This document shows positions 47,049-55,577 of a stretch of DNA of 64,000 bases, in pieces; within the stretch, counting starts at the first letter, position 1, and every line of letters starts with the position of its first letter. Source of the stretch: Candidatus Scatomonas pullistercoris (GTDB taxonomy: Bacteria > Bacillota > Clostridia > Lachnospirales > Lachnospiraceae); NCBI GenBank assembly GCA_018713515.1, contig DVOO01000030.1, positions 110,552 through 174,551 on the forward strand. The letters run 5' to 3'. A program made the translations under genes and the position numbers. The notes beneath the pieces were generated by a model, which was not told where the DNA came from, did not search any database, and saw nothing but the letters and a program-made list of their open reading frames with translations.

Positions 47049-47073
47049 GTTCCACAAAAAGTTCCACAAAATG
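47049..47073. repeat. Right tandem TTCCACAAAA repeat, integrase arm-site-like
   Basis: Two TTCCACAAAA units in a row (47050, 47062), same orientation and nearly same spacing as at 33420-33444. It lies about 126 bases inside the right attachment site. Confidence 0.55.
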
Positions 47074-47198
47074 CGTTTGGCATTGCGATTCGTATTTGTG
47101 TAGTGTAAAATAGTAAAAGATACGAGAATATCCTGTTTATAGGCATTTGAGAAATATTCTTACTAATAGATTCATATTGAGAAACATTGCATGAGATG

Positions 47199-47241
47199 GT
47201 TCGGGACGCAGAGGTCGTGGGTTCGAATCCCGTCGCTTCGA
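47199..47241 (+). repeat. Right attachment site: 43-bp copy of tRNA-Pro 3' half
   Basis: Exactly repeats 33284-33326, from the anticodon loop through the discriminator base. The D-arm and 5' acceptor strand are missing, so it is not a tRNA gene. The sequence beyond it (47242 on) is presumably the original chromosomal flank of the tRNA. Confidence 0.93.
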
Positions 47242-47334
47242 CGAAAAAGGAAATGCTCAGGAATGTTTGACAGGACGTTCCTGGGCGTTTTTGGTACGTG
47301 GAGAAAATTATTGCAGAAAGAGATCGGATGGCGC

Positions 47335-48009
47335 ATGGCAGTTTACAACAAGGGAAATGAGACGAAAAAAAGGTTTGTTATGCTGACTTACAATAAGCTG
47401 TGTGAAAAGAAGGCATCGGAACTTACAGTAAGAGATCTGGCCAGAGAAAACGGCTGCTCTGCGGCTGCTTTGTACAGGCATTTTGAAAGTCTGGAATATC
47501 TTATTGCTGTAGCTTCGGTCCGATTTCTGGATGAATATATGCGCGGGTATGCGGGCCTTTTGGACAGCGACAGGGATTATCTGGATATCTATATTGAAGG
47601 ATGGGAGCTGTTTAACCACTATGCGTTTGCCCGTCCGGACATTTATTACCGTTTGTTTTGGGGAACGGACAAAGGGGTGTTTGGGGCAGCTTTTCAGGAT
47701 TACTTTGAATTATTTCCTTTTAAAGGATCAGAAAAATATACTGCCTATTATTATACGCTGCTGTTTAATGAAAATATGCAGGAGAGAGATCTTATGGCTC
47801 TGCGGCGTCTGGAGAATGCCAGAAGGATCAGCAGCGAAGACGCTCTGTTCTGCAGTTATACGAATCCTCTGATCGCCAAAGGGCTGATTATGACAGCTAT
47901 GGATCTGGATCAAAAAGGAAGAGAGGAACAGGAGAAACTCTGTAATCGGCTGATTCGTCAGAATACTGTAAAGGTAATTCTTCCGCTGGATTCTGCCGGA
48001 ACTCAATGA
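47335..48009 (+). CDS. TetR-family regulator
   Basis: 224 residues from the ATG at 47335. N-terminal helix-turn-helix ELTVRDLARENGCSAAALYRHF (shown in part) is TetR-like; the rest is an unassigned ligand-binding helical domain. A TTG at 47311 (GGAG seven bases upstream) would add eight residues and is a real alternative. The open frame further upstream only reads through the attachment site. It lies outside the island, just before a promoter carrying two matching operators that it probably binds. Confidence 0.78.
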   Translation: MAVYNKGNETKKRFVMLTYNKLCEKKASELTVRDLARENGCSAAALYRHFESLEYLIAVASVRFLDEYMRGYAGLLDSDRDYLDIYIEGWELFNHYAFARPDIYYRLFWGTDKGVFGAAFQDYFELFPFKGSEKYTAYYYTLLFNENMQERDLMALRRLENARRISSEDALFCSYTNPLIAKGLIMTAMDLDQKGREEQEKLCNRLIRQNTVKVILPLDSAGTQ

Positions 48010-48038
48010 AATAGGTCTTCTTTTATATTTGTACTGGA

Positions 48039-48096
48039 ACCCGGAACTTTTCCGGCCCTTTCCTTTAGGAAGCGGGCAGAAAAGTTCCGGGTTTTT
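48039..48096 (+). terminator. Terminator after TetR gene
   Basis: ACCCGGAACTTTTC (48039-48052) pairs with GAAAAGTTCCGGGT (48079-48092), followed by a T-run. Confidence 0.9.
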
Positions 48097-48167
48097 GGCG
48101 CTTAGAGGATAAATCAGAAGAAGGCTTCGGCAGATTGCTCTGGTAAAGGCGATGAATTTTCATAAAA

Positions 48168-48181
48168 GTGAACACGTTTAC
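48168..48181. promoter_or_regulatory. Operator A upstream of TIM-barrel/MttB operon
   Basis: GTGAACACGTTTAC, an imperfect palindrome ending one base into the -35 region. It matches operator B at 48221 except for two central bases. Confidence 0.6.
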
Positions 48182-48210
48182 TTGACAAAACGAGCAAAGA
48201 AGTATAATAT
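48182..48210 (+). promoter_or_regulatory. Promoter of TIM-barrel/MttB operon
   Basis: TTGACA at 48182-48187; the -10 is TAATAT at 48205-48210 (17-base spacer) or TATAAT at 48203-48208 (15-base spacer). It is bracketed by two operator copies. Confidence 0.65.
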
Positions 48211-48220
48211 GAACTTAAAA

Positions 48221-48234
48221 GTGAACGTGTTTAC
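48221..48234. promoter_or_regulatory. Operator B upstream of TIM-barrel/MttB operon
   Basis: GTGAACGTGTTTAC, second copy, 53 bases from operator A and just downstream of the -10 box. Both are preceded by AAAA. Repressor looping or cooperative binding is plausible. Confidence 0.6.
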
Positions 48235-48293
48235 ATTTTGCACAGCGATGAAATAAGAAAACTGCAGAAAATGCATAAAAGGAGAGGGCTATT

Positions 48294-49232
48294 ATGGCAG
48301 ATAAAAACAGGCCGTTAAGATTAGGCATGCATACGTACACCCTTCATTTCTTCGGGTTCGGAGAAAGCTGGGGCTTTGGAAAGGATTATTATTTTGATCA
48401 GGTGATGTCCCTGTATGAGCTGATGGACCGGGCAGAAGCGTGGGGACTGGACGGCCTGCAGATCACCAAGGTGGACCTGCTGGCCACCGGCAGCGACACT
48501 CCCTTCGCTGCGGAAAATCTTCGGAAGGTAGGGCAGGCCGCCCGGGAACACGGACTGTTCCTGGAGTTCAACTCTTCCTTTCACGCGGGCAGCGATTCCC
48601 GTGTGAACTGTACGGTGAAGGAAGCGCTGCAGATCGGACATGAACTGGGGGCTGAGCTGGTGAAATTCAGTCTGGATATTCTCAGGCCCCGTGAACTGTA
48701 CGGCTCCTGGATGCACCCCCAGATCATGACTCAGCTGGTGGACCGCTACAACGAGTTTCAAGCGGCCATTCCGCTGATCGAGGAACTTGGCATGCAGGTG
48801 GCGATTGAGAATCACACGGACACCTTCTCACAGGAAATCCTCTGGATCGTGGACAAGCTGAACCATCCCCTCATCGGGACCTGTGTGGATACTATGAACT
48901 GTCTGTACATTACGGAGAATCCCTACGATACCATGGAGCGCATGCTGCCCAAAGCCTACTGCTGTCATTTCAGTGATGACATTGTGGTGACGGATCCTCT
49001 GGGCGTCCATATCATCGGGGCGCCCCACGGACAGGGATCCATGGACTGTCCGAAGATGGTGGCTCAGATTCGGGAGAAATCTTCCATGGATAAGATTATT
49101 TTTGAAAACGAGATTGCTTTTAAGAGCGTGGACGAGCCTATCGAGGAGGCCAGGGCCAGAGAGATGGCGGCCTGTGAGGAGAGCATCCGCTATCTGAGGA
49201 AAGAATTGAAGCTGGGCCTGCGGGGCCGATAA
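48294..49232 (+). CDS. TIM-barrel isomerase/epimerase-like protein
   Basis: 312 residues. Same fold family as the island epimerases, but not closely alike. Ligand-type motifs: AIENHTD (Glu), CVDTMNCL (Asp), CCHFSDD (His) and IFENEIAF (Glu). The N-terminal LGMHTYTLHFFGFGESWGFG is aromatic and unusual. The start follows GGAGAGGG. It heads an operon with an MttB-type methyltransferase 59 bases downstream, so the substrate may not be a sugar. The precise reaction is unknown. Confidence 0.8.
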   Translation: MADKNRPLRLGMHTYTLHFFGFGESWGFGKDYYFDQVMSLYELMDRAEAWGLDGLQITKVDLLATGSDTPFAAENLRKVGQAAREHGLFLEFNSSFHAGSDSRVNCTVKEALQIGHELGAELVKFSLDILRPRELYGSWMHPQIMTQLVDRYNEFQAAIPLIEELGMQVAIENHTDTFSQEILWIVDKLNHPLIGTCVDTMNCLYITENPYDTMERMLPKAYCCHFSDDIVVTDPLGVHIIGAPHGQGSMDCPKMVAQIREKSSMDKIIFENEIAFKSVDEPIEEARAREMAACEESIRYLRKELKLGLRGR

Positions 49233-49291
49233 AGGCGGTTTTAGAGAAAAACAGCAAAATCAGAAAAAGATTAGCAGGAGGAGTTTCAGAT

Positions 49292-50704
49292 ATGTCAAGA
49301 GAACAGATGATCCACGACGCGGCCATGGAGATTATGAGAGAGGTGGGCGTAAAGATCCACAATGAAAAGGCCAGAGAGATTTTAAAGAAAAACGGAATTC
49401 AGGTGGAAGGAGATATCGCCTGCTTTACCGAGGAGCAGGTGATGCACTGGGTGAAGATGGCCCCGGAATCTTTTACCATTTACGCCAGAAACCCCAAATA
49501 CAACATGTATATGGGCGGGGATCAGGTGAATCCCGCAGCCACCTACGGCTGCGCCTTTATCGACGATAAGGACGGCACCAGACGCCGGGGAACCATGGCG
49601 GATTATATCAAATGTCTGAAACTGATCCACGCCAACGAGGATTATAACATCAACGGCGGCATCATCGTACAGCCGGCGGATGTGCCGGAGGAGACGGCGG
49701 CTATGGAAATGTTCTATGCCACTCTGGAGTATTCCGACAAAGCCATTATGCTGCCCACAGGATTTAAGAAAGAAATGGAGGCGATTCTGGAGGCCTCCGC
49801 GGAGCTTTTTGGCGGAAAAGATGCTCTGGTGGAAAAGCCCAGGATGATCGCACTGATCAATACGGTGTCGCCTCTGACTCTGGATGAGAGAATGCTGGAC
49901 TGCCTGATGCTGCTGGCGGAATACGGCCAGCCGGCCATCCTCTGCCCGGCCTCCATGCTGGGAGCCACCAGTTCCATTTCCATGGCGGGAACCATTGCCA
50001 GCGGCACCGCTGAGAGCCTTGCGGGCATTGTCATTGCCCAGATGATCCGTCCGGGAACTCCGGTGGTTTTCGGCATTCAGTCTACCGCCGCCGATATGAA
50101 GGGAGGCATTACCTTCGCCTGCGCGGCTCCCGAGGGAGCCGCCATGCAGGGCTTCTCCACCAACATGGCAAAATTCTACGGCATGCCCTCCAGAGGCGGC
50201 GGCTGCCAGACGGACGCTCCGGTGATCAACTGTCAGGCGGGATATGAATCCATGCTGACCTTCTACTCCGCTTACAGCCACGGCATCAATATTGTAATGG
50301 AAGCAGGCGGCGTTATGGACAGCGTCAACTCTACTTCCATGCAGAAGATGATTGTAGACTTTGAGATTATCCGCCAGGTGAAGGCCGCCTGCGCACCCAT
50401 TGAGGTGAATGAGGAGACTCTGAATCTGGAGGAGATCAAGGAGATCGGACACAACGGCAGCTTTATTACTGCGGATTCCACCATGGAACACTTTACGGAT
50501 CTGTATTCTCCCAAGGTGGGCCCCAGAAATTCCAAGAGCGCCGCTTACTTTGAGGACAGCGTTGACAGAGAGATGGAGAGACTGCTGGAGGAGTATGAGG
50601 AGAACCGTCCGGAAAACGACCCGGCAGCCATGGAAAAAGTCAGAGCGGTTCTGGTAAAGGCCGGTCTGGATGCCGGAGAATTTGAAAGAATTCAGTCCAT
50701 GTGA
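49292..50704 (+). CDS. MttB-superfamily methyltransferase, non-pyrrolysine type
   Basis: 470 residues. Matches the trimethylamine methyltransferase family: REVGVKIHNEKA near the start, GATSSISMAGTIASGTAES centrally, and GMPSRGGGCQTDAPVINCQA. Pyrrolysine-containing MttB has an in-frame TAG; this frame has none. Non-Pyl members (e.g. MtgB for glycine betaine) demethylate quaternary or other methylated amines and pass the methyl to a corrinoid protein. No corrinoid protein or its activator is in this window, so it would need partners elsewhere. GCAGGAGGAG precedes the ATG. Confidence 0.85.
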   Translation: MSREQMIHDAAMEIMREVGVKIHNEKAREILKKNGIQVEGDIACFTEEQVMHWVKMAPESFTIYARNPKYNMYMGGDQVNPAATYGCAFIDDKDGTRRRGTMADYIKCLKLIHANEDYNINGGIIVQPADVPEETAAMEMFYATLEYSDKAIMLPTGFKKEMEAILEASAELFGGKDALVEKPRMIALINTVSPLTLDERMLDCLMLLAEYGQPAILCPASMLGATSSISMAGTIASGTAESLAGIVIAQMIRPGTPVVFGIQSTAADMKGGITFACAAPEGAAMQGFSTNMAKFYGMPSRGGGCQTDAPVINCQAGYESMLTFYSAYSHGINIVMEAGGVMDSVNSTSMQKMIVDFEIIRQVKAACAPIEVNEETLNLEEIKEIGHNGSFITADSTMEHFTDLYSPKVGPRNSKSAAYFEDSVDREMERLLEEYEENRPENDPAAMEKVRAVLVKAGLDAGEFERIQSM

Positions 50705-50733
50705 CTGGGAATACAGAAACGGGGGTAATGGGT

Positions 50734-52038
50734 ATGAAGATTACAGGCGGAAAACGCTGGTTTGTGGTGGCGCTCTGCGCCCTGATGGCGGGAATTATGG
50801 TGTATGTGCCGTTCCTGCGTTACAGTTTTTACGATCAGATGTGTGTACTCTTTACGGAATACAAGCATGTGGTTTCGCCGGATACGGTAAACAGCTTTAT
50901 CGGTGATTTCGGTATGGCCTTCGGCATTGTGTCCATGCTGGGCTATCCCTTCGGCGGGATCTTCGCGGATCGCTTCAACGAGAAATGGCTGCTCATCGCA
51001 GGAGGAGTGCTCATGGGGGTCTGCTCCTTCTGGCTGGGAGTGGTGCCGGATAAAACTTCTATTATTATCATCCATCTGCTCTACGGAGTGGGAACCAGCT
51101 TCATGATCTGGTCTGCCTACCTGAAGCTTACCAGAAAAATGGGGAACGCGCAGGAACAGGGGAGAATGTTTTCTACCTCAGAGTTTGTCCGGGGCATCTT
51201 CGGTATGCTCATCGGCTTCGCCGGCGTGGCCCTGCTGGGTCAGGCTACCCTGGGTTCCGGGGAGCTGGATCCGGCGGCGCTGGGAGTGCAGTGGAGAAAT
51301 CTCATGTGGATCAGCGGGGCTCTGTTCCTGATCTTCGCCCTGCTGGTGTTCTTCTTTATCCCGGCCAAGGTAACGGGAGCCGAGGAGACCGGAAGCGAAG
51401 TGCAGGAATCCTTCAGCCTGAAAAACGTGGGAAAGGTCTTAAAAATGCCGGGTACCTGGCTGATTTCCGCCCTGGTGTTCTGCTGCTTTTCCTTTACTTC
51501 CGCAGGAAACGGTTATCTGGGACCCTACACAGTAAATGTGCTGGGCGTCTCCGAGACCATGGCCAGTTCCTTCGCCATTGTCCGGAACTATATCATTGCG
51601 GCGGTAATGACTCTGGCTATCGGCTTTATCTCTGATAAGATCGGTTCCAAGGCCAAAACCCTGGGCATCTACCTTGCCATTGCCTCGGTGCTGGGGGCGG
51701 CCCTGGTATTTACCAAGAACGCCTTTGTGCTCTGCCTGGTGATCTCGTTTGTTTTTGCCATTGTATACTCCGGCATGAGGGGAATTTACTTTGCCACTCT
51801 GAACGAGGTGGGGATCCCTCTTTCCATGACAGGAATCGCTACAGGCATTATCTCCATGCTGTGCTATCTGCCGGATGTGTATTTCGCCAAGCTGGCAGGC
51901 ACCTGGCTGGACGCCTACGGAAACACGGGCTACGACCTGATTTGGTACTGGGCTATCGGCTGCGGTGTCATCGGAGTCATTGTAGCTGTCATCACCTGCC
52001 GTTACTCCGCGAAACTGAAAAAGGCACAGAAGAAATAG
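50734..52038 (+). CDS. MFS transporter
   Basis: 434 residues with about 12 hydrophobic segments and the MFS loop-2 motif GGIFADRFNEKW. The start is the ATG at 50734 (GGGGG eight bases upstream); ATGs at 50701 and 50728 are less well placed. It follows the methyltransferase by 29 bases and precedes a sodium symporter by 13 bases, so two importers (or one importer and one exporter) serve this operon. Substrate unknown. Confidence 0.87.
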   Translation: MKITGGKRWFVVALCALMAGIMVYVPFLRYSFYDQMCVLFTEYKHVVSPDTVNSFIGDFGMAFGIVSMLGYPFGGIFADRFNEKWLLIAGGVLMGVCSFWLGVVPDKTSIIIIHLLYGVGTSFMIWSAYLKLTRKMGNAQEQGRMFSTSEFVRGIFGMLIGFAGVALLGQATLGSGELDPAALGVQWRNLMWISGALFLIFALLVFFFIPAKVTGAEETGSEVQESFSLKNVGKVLKMPGTWLISALVFCCFSFTSAGNGYLGPYTVNVLGVSETMASSFAIVRNYIIAAVMTLAIGFISDKIGSKAKTLGIYLAIASVLGAALVFTKNAFVLCLVISFVFAIVYSGMRGIYFATLNEVGIPLSMTGIATGIISMLCYLPDVYFAKLAGTWLDAYGNTGYDLIWYWAIGCGVIGVIVAVITCRYSAKLKKAQKK

Positions 52039-52051
52039 GGGGGTGGGGTAA

Positions 52052-53320
52052 ATGTCACAGGGCTTAACGATCCTGGCGGCGGTTCTGGTTCTGGCGGACC
52101 TGGCTTTCTGCTTCGGCGTGGGCCTCAAGACCCGGGGAGGATCCAATACAGCGGCGGAATATTTTATCGGCGATAAAAAGATCGGGACTGTGCTGCTGTT
52201 CTTGACTGCCTGGGCCAGCTTCAGCGGAGCGGGAAATTTTATAGGCCAGGCCGGCCGGGGCGCCATGGAAGGCATCAGCGCCTACTGGCTGTGGCTGGGG
52301 GAAGGCTTTCTGGGAGGCATTATCATGGGCTACATTCTGGCTCCCTACCTGGCCCGTTTTAAATACCTGTCCATGCCCCATTTCATCTCCGGTTATCTCT
52401 TCGGGGGAAATCCCCAGATCCGCCGGGTGGGAGGTGTGGCGGCCCTGATGCCCAACGTGGTGTGGCCGGGCGCCCAGATCATGGGCGTGGCCTACGTGCT
52501 GGAACTGGTTTTTGGCATTGATTATCGAATTGCCGTTATCGTCTGCGGTGTGATTTTTGTGTTTTACACCGTCAGCGGCGGCCTGAAGGCGGTAGTTTAC
52601 GCTGATGCTTTCCATGGCACGATCCAGCTGATCTTTGCCGTGGTGGTGATTATCTTTGGCCTGAAGCTTTTCAATTTTGATTTCGGCTATCTGAAGGATC
52701 AAGTCATGGCCGCAGATCCCAGGAAATGGGATTTGTTTGTGGATAAACCGGCGGTGATCGTCACCAGCTTCCTGACAGGGCTGGTGGGGGCTGTATCCAA
52801 CCCGATCTTCTGGAACCGGGCCTTTGCGGCCAAAGATGTGAAGACTGCCAGAAAAGCCTATGGTCTCACTTTCTTTATGAATATTATCATGGTCTTTATT
52901 ATGATTCTGCTGGGGATTGTCAGCCTTATGTATACCAATCAGGGAGACCAGTCCCTGGTCTGGCTGATCATGAACAAGATGCCGGTGTTCTGCAGCGTGA
53001 TTCTGGCTGTCAGCGTCCTGGCTGCCTGCATGTCCTGCGTGGATACCCATCTGAACTGCGCGGCTGCCAATATTGTGTCAGATATCATGGATCCTGAGGG
53101 AAAACTGGGAGATGAAAAAAGTGTACGCTATGCAAAGCGGGCCACGCTGGCGGCAGGTGTGGTGGCGATTCTGTCAGGGCTGTTCGGGGATTACATCTAT
53201 GCGCTGGGAACCTACGGATATACGGTATGCGGAGGCGTGCTGCCGGCGATTGCGGCTACCGTGGGAGGAATGGTAATCGCAAACCTGTTCTGCAGGGATC
53301 AGACATGGAAAAAGATATAG
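52052..53320 (+). CDS. Sodium:solute symporter (SSS family)
   Basis: 422 residues, shorter than the usual 470-520. About 11-12 hydrophobic segments; AEYFIGDKKIGTVLLFLTAWASFSG-like start, GRGAMEGISAYWLW and YTVSGGLKAVVYAD match SSS transporters. The family imports proline, pantothenate, sugars and similar with sodium. It ends 99 bases before the HyuA-like gene, at a terminator. Confidence 0.87.
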   Translation: MSQGLTILAAVLVLADLAFCFGVGLKTRGGSNTAAEYFIGDKKIGTVLLFLTAWASFSGAGNFIGQAGRGAMEGISAYWLWLGEGFLGGIIMGYILAPYLARFKYLSMPHFISGYLFGGNPQIRRVGGVAALMPNVVWPGAQIMGVAYVLELVFGIDYRIAVIVCGVIFVFYTVSGGLKAVVYADAFHGTIQLIFAVVVIIFGLKLFNFDFGYLKDQVMAADPRKWDLFVDKPAVIVTSFLTGLVGAVSNPIFWNRAFAAKDVKTARKAYGLTFFMNIIMVFIMILLGIVSLMYTNQGDQSLVWLIMNKMPVFCSVILAVSVLAACMSCVDTHLNCAAANIVSDIMDPEGKLGDEKSVRYAKRATLAAGVVAILSGLFGDYIYALGTYGYTVCGGVLPAIAATVGGMVIANLFCRDQTWKKI

Positions 53321-53333
53321 TGCATTCTGTAAA

Positions 53334-53376
53334 AAAGAGATCTTCTGATTGCGGTCAGGAGATCTCTTCTTTATAA
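53334..53376 (+). terminator. Terminator after symporter
   Basis: AAAGAGATCT-type arm (53334-53343) pairs with AGATCTCTT (53360-53368), followed by CTTTAT. HyuA-like gene downstream may therefore have its own promoter. Confidence 0.75.
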
Positions 53377-53419
53377 TAAAAGCATATAGGCAGAAAATAC
53401 AGAATGGAGATATAGAAAG

Positions 53420-55432
53420 ATGATAGGGATCGGCATTGATACAGGCGGAACTTTTACGGACGCCGTTGTCTATGATATGGAAAAACAGCAGATTCTCTGC
53501 AGCGGAAAAACGCTGACTACAAAGGCGCACCTGGAGGACTGCATTGCGGCGGTGCTGGATCTGCTGGATCCGGAGTACGTGGAGCAGGCGGAAATGCTGG
53601 CGCTGTCCACAACTCTTGCCACCAATGCCTGCCTGGAGGACAAGGGAAGCCGGGCCAGGGTCCTGATGATCGGCATGAATCCGGAATGTATGCCGAATCT
53701 CAGAGAAGTTTACGGGGCATATGGATTCCGGGATCTGGATGAACTGGTGTTTATGGAGGGAAAGCCGGAGAACCTTTTTGAGGAGCCTCTGGAGCCGGAC
53801 TGGGAGCTTCTGGAGCAGAAGGCTCCGGAGTGGTTCGGCCAGTGCGGCGCGGTGGGCGTCCTGCAGGCGTTTCCCCGGGCCAACGGCGGCCGCTTTGAGA
53901 AGAAGGCAAAGGAGATCCTGAGAGAAAAGCTGCAGATTCCGGTGACAACGGCCTGCGAGATGTCAGACGAGGTAGATGTGCTGCGGCGCGGGGCGGGAAC
54001 CCTTCTGAATACCCGTCTGATCCCCCTGACGGCGGAATTTTTCCAGGCAGTAAAACATGTTATGCGGGAACGGAACATGCATGTGCCGGTGGCGCTCATG
54101 CGAAGTGACGGAAGCCTGATGTCGGAGAGCCTGGCCAGAGAGTATCCGGTGGAGACGCTGCTTTCCGGGCCGGCGGCCAGCCTGGTGGGCGGAAGTGTTC
54201 TGGCCGGGGAAGGCGATGCGGTCATTGTAGACATGGGAGGAACAACCACGGATGTGGCCATGGTCCGGGGGAGGATGCCTCTGACTGCCAGCGGAGGAAT
54301 TAAGATCGGTCCCTGGAAAACGACCATCAACGGCGTATTTGTGGATACATTTCTTCTGGGCGGGGACAGCGCCGTCCGTTTTGCCAAAGGCCGGCTGTAT
54401 CTGGACGGGAGAAGAGTTATTCCGCTGTCTTTCCTGGCGGAGCGCTTCCCACAGATAACGGAGAAGCTGGAAAAGCTTGGAAGAGGAAAACGGACCCATA
54501 CCCGTATGCTGCATGAATTTTATGTACTGCAGAGAGACGGGGAGGACCGGAGCGGCTATACGGAGGAGGAAGAAAAGCTGTGCGCGGCGCTCCGGGAGGG
54601 CCCCCTTCTGCTGGAGGAGCTGGCGGAGGCAGTAGAAGGCGATATCTACACGCTGAAGACGGAACGCCTGGAGGCCGAGGGAGTCCTTATGCGAAGCGGG
54701 CTGACCCCCACGGATATGATGATCCTGAAGGGGGATTTTCCGGGCCACGCAGGGGAAGCGGCCAGGGCGGCGCTGCGGTTTGCGGCCAGAAATACGGGAC
54801 TGCAGGCGGAAGAGATTCCGGACCGTGTGTATGAGCTGGTGGAAAAGAAGCTTTACTGCAATCTGGTGCGGATTCTTCTGGGACTGGAGCACCCGGGCCA
54901 GGGGCGCGTTCTGGAGCAGGAGAATATGGATGCTTTTATCGCCCTGTGCTATGAAAAGGCCAGAAATCCGGAAAAGGTAAGCTGGATGCGGGTGCCCTTT
55001 ACGGTGGAGTTTCCTATTGTGGGAGTCGGAGCGCCTGTACACATCTTTCTGCCGCCGGTGGCGGAACTTCTGGGAACTAGGGCTGTGATCCGGGAAAATG
55101 CGCCGGTGGCCAACGCCCTGGGAGCGGTGGCCAGCCGGATCGTCACCAGAATGCGGGTGAGGGTGAAAGTGGAATACAAGGGCGCGGAATTCCAGGGATA
55201 TTCCGTATACAGGGGAACAGAGCGGCTGATGTTCCAGGATTATCAGGAGGCTGTGGCGTGTGCCTCCCGGCTGGCGCGGGAGCTGGTGCTGGATAAGGCG
55301 CGGCGGCAGGGAGCTTCTGAAGATCCGGAGATACAGCTGAAGATCCATGAAATCGGCGGAGCCGACAGCGGTCTGCCCATGCTCTTCGAGAGTATTGTGG
55401 AGGCTACGGCCTCCAGTCCGTTCCATTTGTAA
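53420..55432 (+). CDS. HyuA-like hydantoinase/oxoprolinase ATPase with winged-helix-like insert
   Basis: 670 residues. ASKHA ATPase motifs: GIDTGGTFTDAVVYD at the N-terminus and VIVDMGGTTTDVAMV near residue 273. Family enzymes use ATP to open hydantoin or 5-oxoproline rings, normally with a HyuB partner that is absent here. Around residues 387-440, LCAALREGPLLLEELAEAV followed by GVLMRSGLTPTDM resembles a winged helix, which standard HyuA lacks. It could be an N-methylhydantoinase-type enzyme or a divergent ASKHA protein that serves the methyltransferase. The ATG follows ATGGAGATATAGAAAG. Confidence 0.72.
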   Translation: MIGIGIDTGGTFTDAVVYDMEKQQILCSGKTLTTKAHLEDCIAAVLDLLDPEYVEQAEMLALSTTLATNACLEDKGSRARVLMIGMNPECMPNLREVYGAYGFRDLDELVFMEGKPENLFEEPLEPDWELLEQKAPEWFGQCGAVGVLQAFPRANGGRFEKKAKEILREKLQIPVTTACEMSDEVDVLRRGAGTLLNTRLIPLTAEFFQAVKHVMRERNMHVPVALMRSDGSLMSESLAREYPVETLLSGPAASLVGGSVLAGEGDAVIVDMGGTTTDVAMVRGRMPLTASGGIKIGPWKTTINGVFVDTFLLGGDSAVRFAKGRLYLDGRRVIPLSFLAERFPQITEKLEKLGRGKRTHTRMLHEFYVLQRDGEDRSGYTEEEEKLCAALREGPLLLEELAEAVEGDIYTLKTERLEAEGVLMRSGLTPTDMMILKGDFPGHAGEAARAALRFAARNTGLQAEEIPDRVYELVEKKLYCNLVRILLGLEHPGQGRVLEQENMDAFIALCYEKARNPEKVSWMRVPFTVEFPIVGVGAPVHIFLPPVAELLGTRAVIRENAPVANALGAVASRIVTRMRVRVKVEYKGAEFQGYSVYRGTERLMFQDYQEAVACASRLARELVLDKARRQGASEDPEIQLKIHEIGGADSGLPMLFESIVEATASSPFHL

Positions 55433-55441
55433 AAAAAGTGC

Positions 55442-55470
55442 TTGCGCATAGGGGCGACTTGTGCTAGAGT
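55442..55470 (+). promoter_or_regulatory. Putative amt promoter
   Basis: TTGCGC (55442-55447), 17-base spacer, TAGAGT (55465-55470). Both boxes are imperfect. Confidence 0.45.
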
Positions 55471-55483
55471 TGATTTAGACGAA

Positions 55484-55522
55484 GATGTCTGAGATGAGGA
55501 ATCATTTCAGGCATCTTTTTTT
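55484..55522 (+). terminator. Attenuator-like terminator in the amt leader
   Basis: GATGTCTGAGATG (55484-55496) pairs with CATTTCAGGCATC (55503-55515), with a 6-base loop AGGAAT and seven Ts. Being between promoter and amt, it implies antitermination control. Confidence 0.7.
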
Positions 55523-55577
55523 GTCCGCGGAGGGAAAGCGCGCGTCTGCCCGCGGGAAAAAGAAGGAGGAGAAGATT

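Noticed and set aside
47199..47241. Second tRNA-Pro gene
   Set aside because: Only the 3' 43 bases exist; the D-arm and 5' acceptor strand are missing.
47191..47334. Upstream extension of the TetR frame through the attachment site
   Set aside because: The extension translates the tRNA fragment and a hairpin; starts at 47311 or 47335 have better context.
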